From the NCBI GenBank assembly GCA_000434015.1, contig HF999516.1, positions 1 to 8,259 on the forward strand: DNA of 8,259 nucleotides. Reading direction: 5' to 3'. Under the pieces are notes generated by a model that searched no databases, had not been told where the DNA came from, and worked only from the letters and a program-made list of their open reading frames with translations. Shown piece after piece: positions 7,985 through 8,259 of the stretch; positions within the stretch are counted from its first letter, which is position 1, and every line of letters starts with the position of its first letter. This stretch comes from Clostridium sp. CAG:571 (GTDB lineage: Bacteria > Bacillota > Clostridia > TANB77 > CAG-508). Made by a program: the position numbers and the translations under genes.

Positions 7985-8087
7985 TTTACAAACTTTGTAT
8001 TACATTTTTTAATTTTATGTTACATTTATGAAATATATATTTTAGCACCAATATTTCTACTTATTTTTTTGTAATATTTTTGTAACA
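7985..8087 (-). promoter_or_regulatory. Cluster of TGTWAH-like hexamers, including an 11-bp direct repeat
   Basis: Read on the minus strand: TGTTAC (8082-8087), TATTAC (8071-8076), TGTAAC (8019-8024), TGTAAT (7999-8004) and TGTAAA (7985-7990). The first two are separated by AAAAA, giving TGTTAC-N5-TATTAC. This is one mismatch from the TGTWAH-N5-TGTWAH site known for the cell-wall response regulator WalR/YycF, and it has the usual one-turn geometry of OmpR-family sites. AT-rich DNA makes single hexamers common; the paired site is the informative part. Confidence 0.35.
7987..7999. promoter_or_regulatory. Palindrome TACAAA-C-TTTGTA upstream of the promoter
   Basis: This is another perfect 6+1+6 palindrome, with the same geometry as the one at 7925-7937 but a different sequence; their starts are 62 bases apart. 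It overlaps the TGTWAH-type hexamers at 7985-7990 and 7999-8004, so it could be part of the same control region. Function is not established. Confidence 0.3.
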
Positions 8088-8159
8088 TTTGATATTTTAT
8101 TCGAGTAAATATATTAAAATTTAGCCATTTTTATCTTTTATTTTGAAAAACTTGATAAA

Positions 8160-8176
8160 CTTGCCCCGTCCCCAAC
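8160..8176. other. Isolated G+C-rich patch CTTGCCCCGTCCCCAAC-like segment
   Basis: The stretch around TTGCCCCGTCCCCAAC (8161-8176) is the only strongly G+C-rich run in the intergenic region and sits one base before the A-tract of the terminator. Its reverse, GTTGGGGACGGGGCAA, resembles from memory GGGGACGG-core repeats dispersed in many Firmicutes genomes. It may be the remains of a dispersed repeat; I see only this one copy here. Confidence 0.35.
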
Positions 8177-8177
8177 A

Positions 8178-8212
8178 AAAAAAAGAAGTAGTTTTTATCT
8201 ACTTCTTTTTTT
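8178..8212. terminator. Symmetrical rho-independent terminator hairpin
   Basis: A perfect 14-base inverted repeat (AAAAAAAGAAGTAG at 8178-8191 and CTACTTCTTTTTTT at 8199-8212) encloses a 7-base loop. Each strand reads as a stem followed by a T-run within the arm, so it could work in both directions. Its likely role is ending a minus-strand transcript from the gene beyond 8220, which would insulate the adhesin gene from its upstream neighbour. The paired core rich in G+C is short, so strength is uncertain. Confidence 0.75.
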
Positions 8213-8219
8213 ACTTACT

Positions 8220-8258
8220 TTATTTAATTATATATTTCTTTACTCCGTATATTCCTAC
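8220..8258 (-). CDS. Possible C-terminal tail of the preceding minus-strand gene (partial)
   Basis: One minus-strand frame reads VGIYGVKKYIIK then TAA (8220-8222), with the terminator hairpin starting 7 bases further on, the usual spacing for a gene end. The basic-hydrophobic tail is plausible protein sequence, but only 12 codons are visible. A second frame also runs to a stop (SRNIRSKEIYN, TAA at 8224-8226), so the frame choice rests on the look of the peptide alone. The product cannot be identified. Confidence 0.3.
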   Translation of the reverse strand, partial: VGIYGVKKYIIK

Positions 8259-8259
8259 T

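Larger units (their letters stand above)
7865..8219. other. Intergenic control region upstream of the adhesin gene
   Basis: These 355 bases carry no convincing gene on either strand. Besides the promoter, palindromes and hexamers listed separately, there is a weak hairpin (GAACTC, loop TTTACG, GAG-C-TTC; 7964-7982) with one bulged base. It lies upstream of the proposed transcription start, so it would matter only if a more distal promoter is used. I looked for c-di-GMP riboswitch-like conserved blocks, which control some Clostridia adhesins, and saw none. Confidence 0.6.

Overview
The window is dominated by one giant gene on the minus strand. It starts at 7864 and stays open to base 1, so its 3' end lies outside the window. 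I read 2,621 codons in one frame with no stop and no frameshift. The product is a cell-surface adhesin of the Cys-Gln thioester / SpaA-like isopeptide class. The DNA is very AT-rich (about a quarter G+C by eye), with A-ending codons, a strong AAGGAGAG ribosome site, and Trp written as TGG wherever I read it. This suggests a low-GC Gram-positive bacterium, most likely a gut-type Clostridia relative using the standard code; the organism is an inference.

Protein layout, N to C: a hydrophobic export segment (residues about 8-28); a thioester head with candidate partners Cys79 and Gln155; a second beta-rich head domain (about 203-343); a stalk of 13 diverged Cna-B/SpaA-like repeats (about 344-2307); then two tandem units that each open with the motif FDLALRKFIT (2309-2536, and 2537 onward, cut by the window edge). 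Every stalk repeat keeps a Lys in its first strand, a Glu in a Y-x-hydrophobic-x-E box and an Asn or Asp in its last strand. That is the triad expected for self-formed Lys-Asn/Asp isopeptide bonds. The expected design is a head that can bond covalently to a host or matrix amine, held out on a cross-linked rod. The wall anchor, probably a sortase signal, should lie beyond base 1.

Upstream of the gene (7865-8219) is a long AT-rich control region read towards the adhesin. It holds a candidate promoter (7901-7929), a palindrome over its -35 box (7925-7937), a second palindrome (7987-7999), several TGTWAH-type hexamers including one 11-bp direct repeat (8071-8087), an isolated G+C-rich patch (8160-8176) and a symmetrical hairpin terminator (8178-8212). 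The last bases (8220-8258) may be the C-terminal tail of the preceding gene on the same strand. If so, the terminator separates that gene from the adhesin, which is then probably transcribed from its own promoter. No sortase, transposase, RNA gene or CRISPR array is visible.
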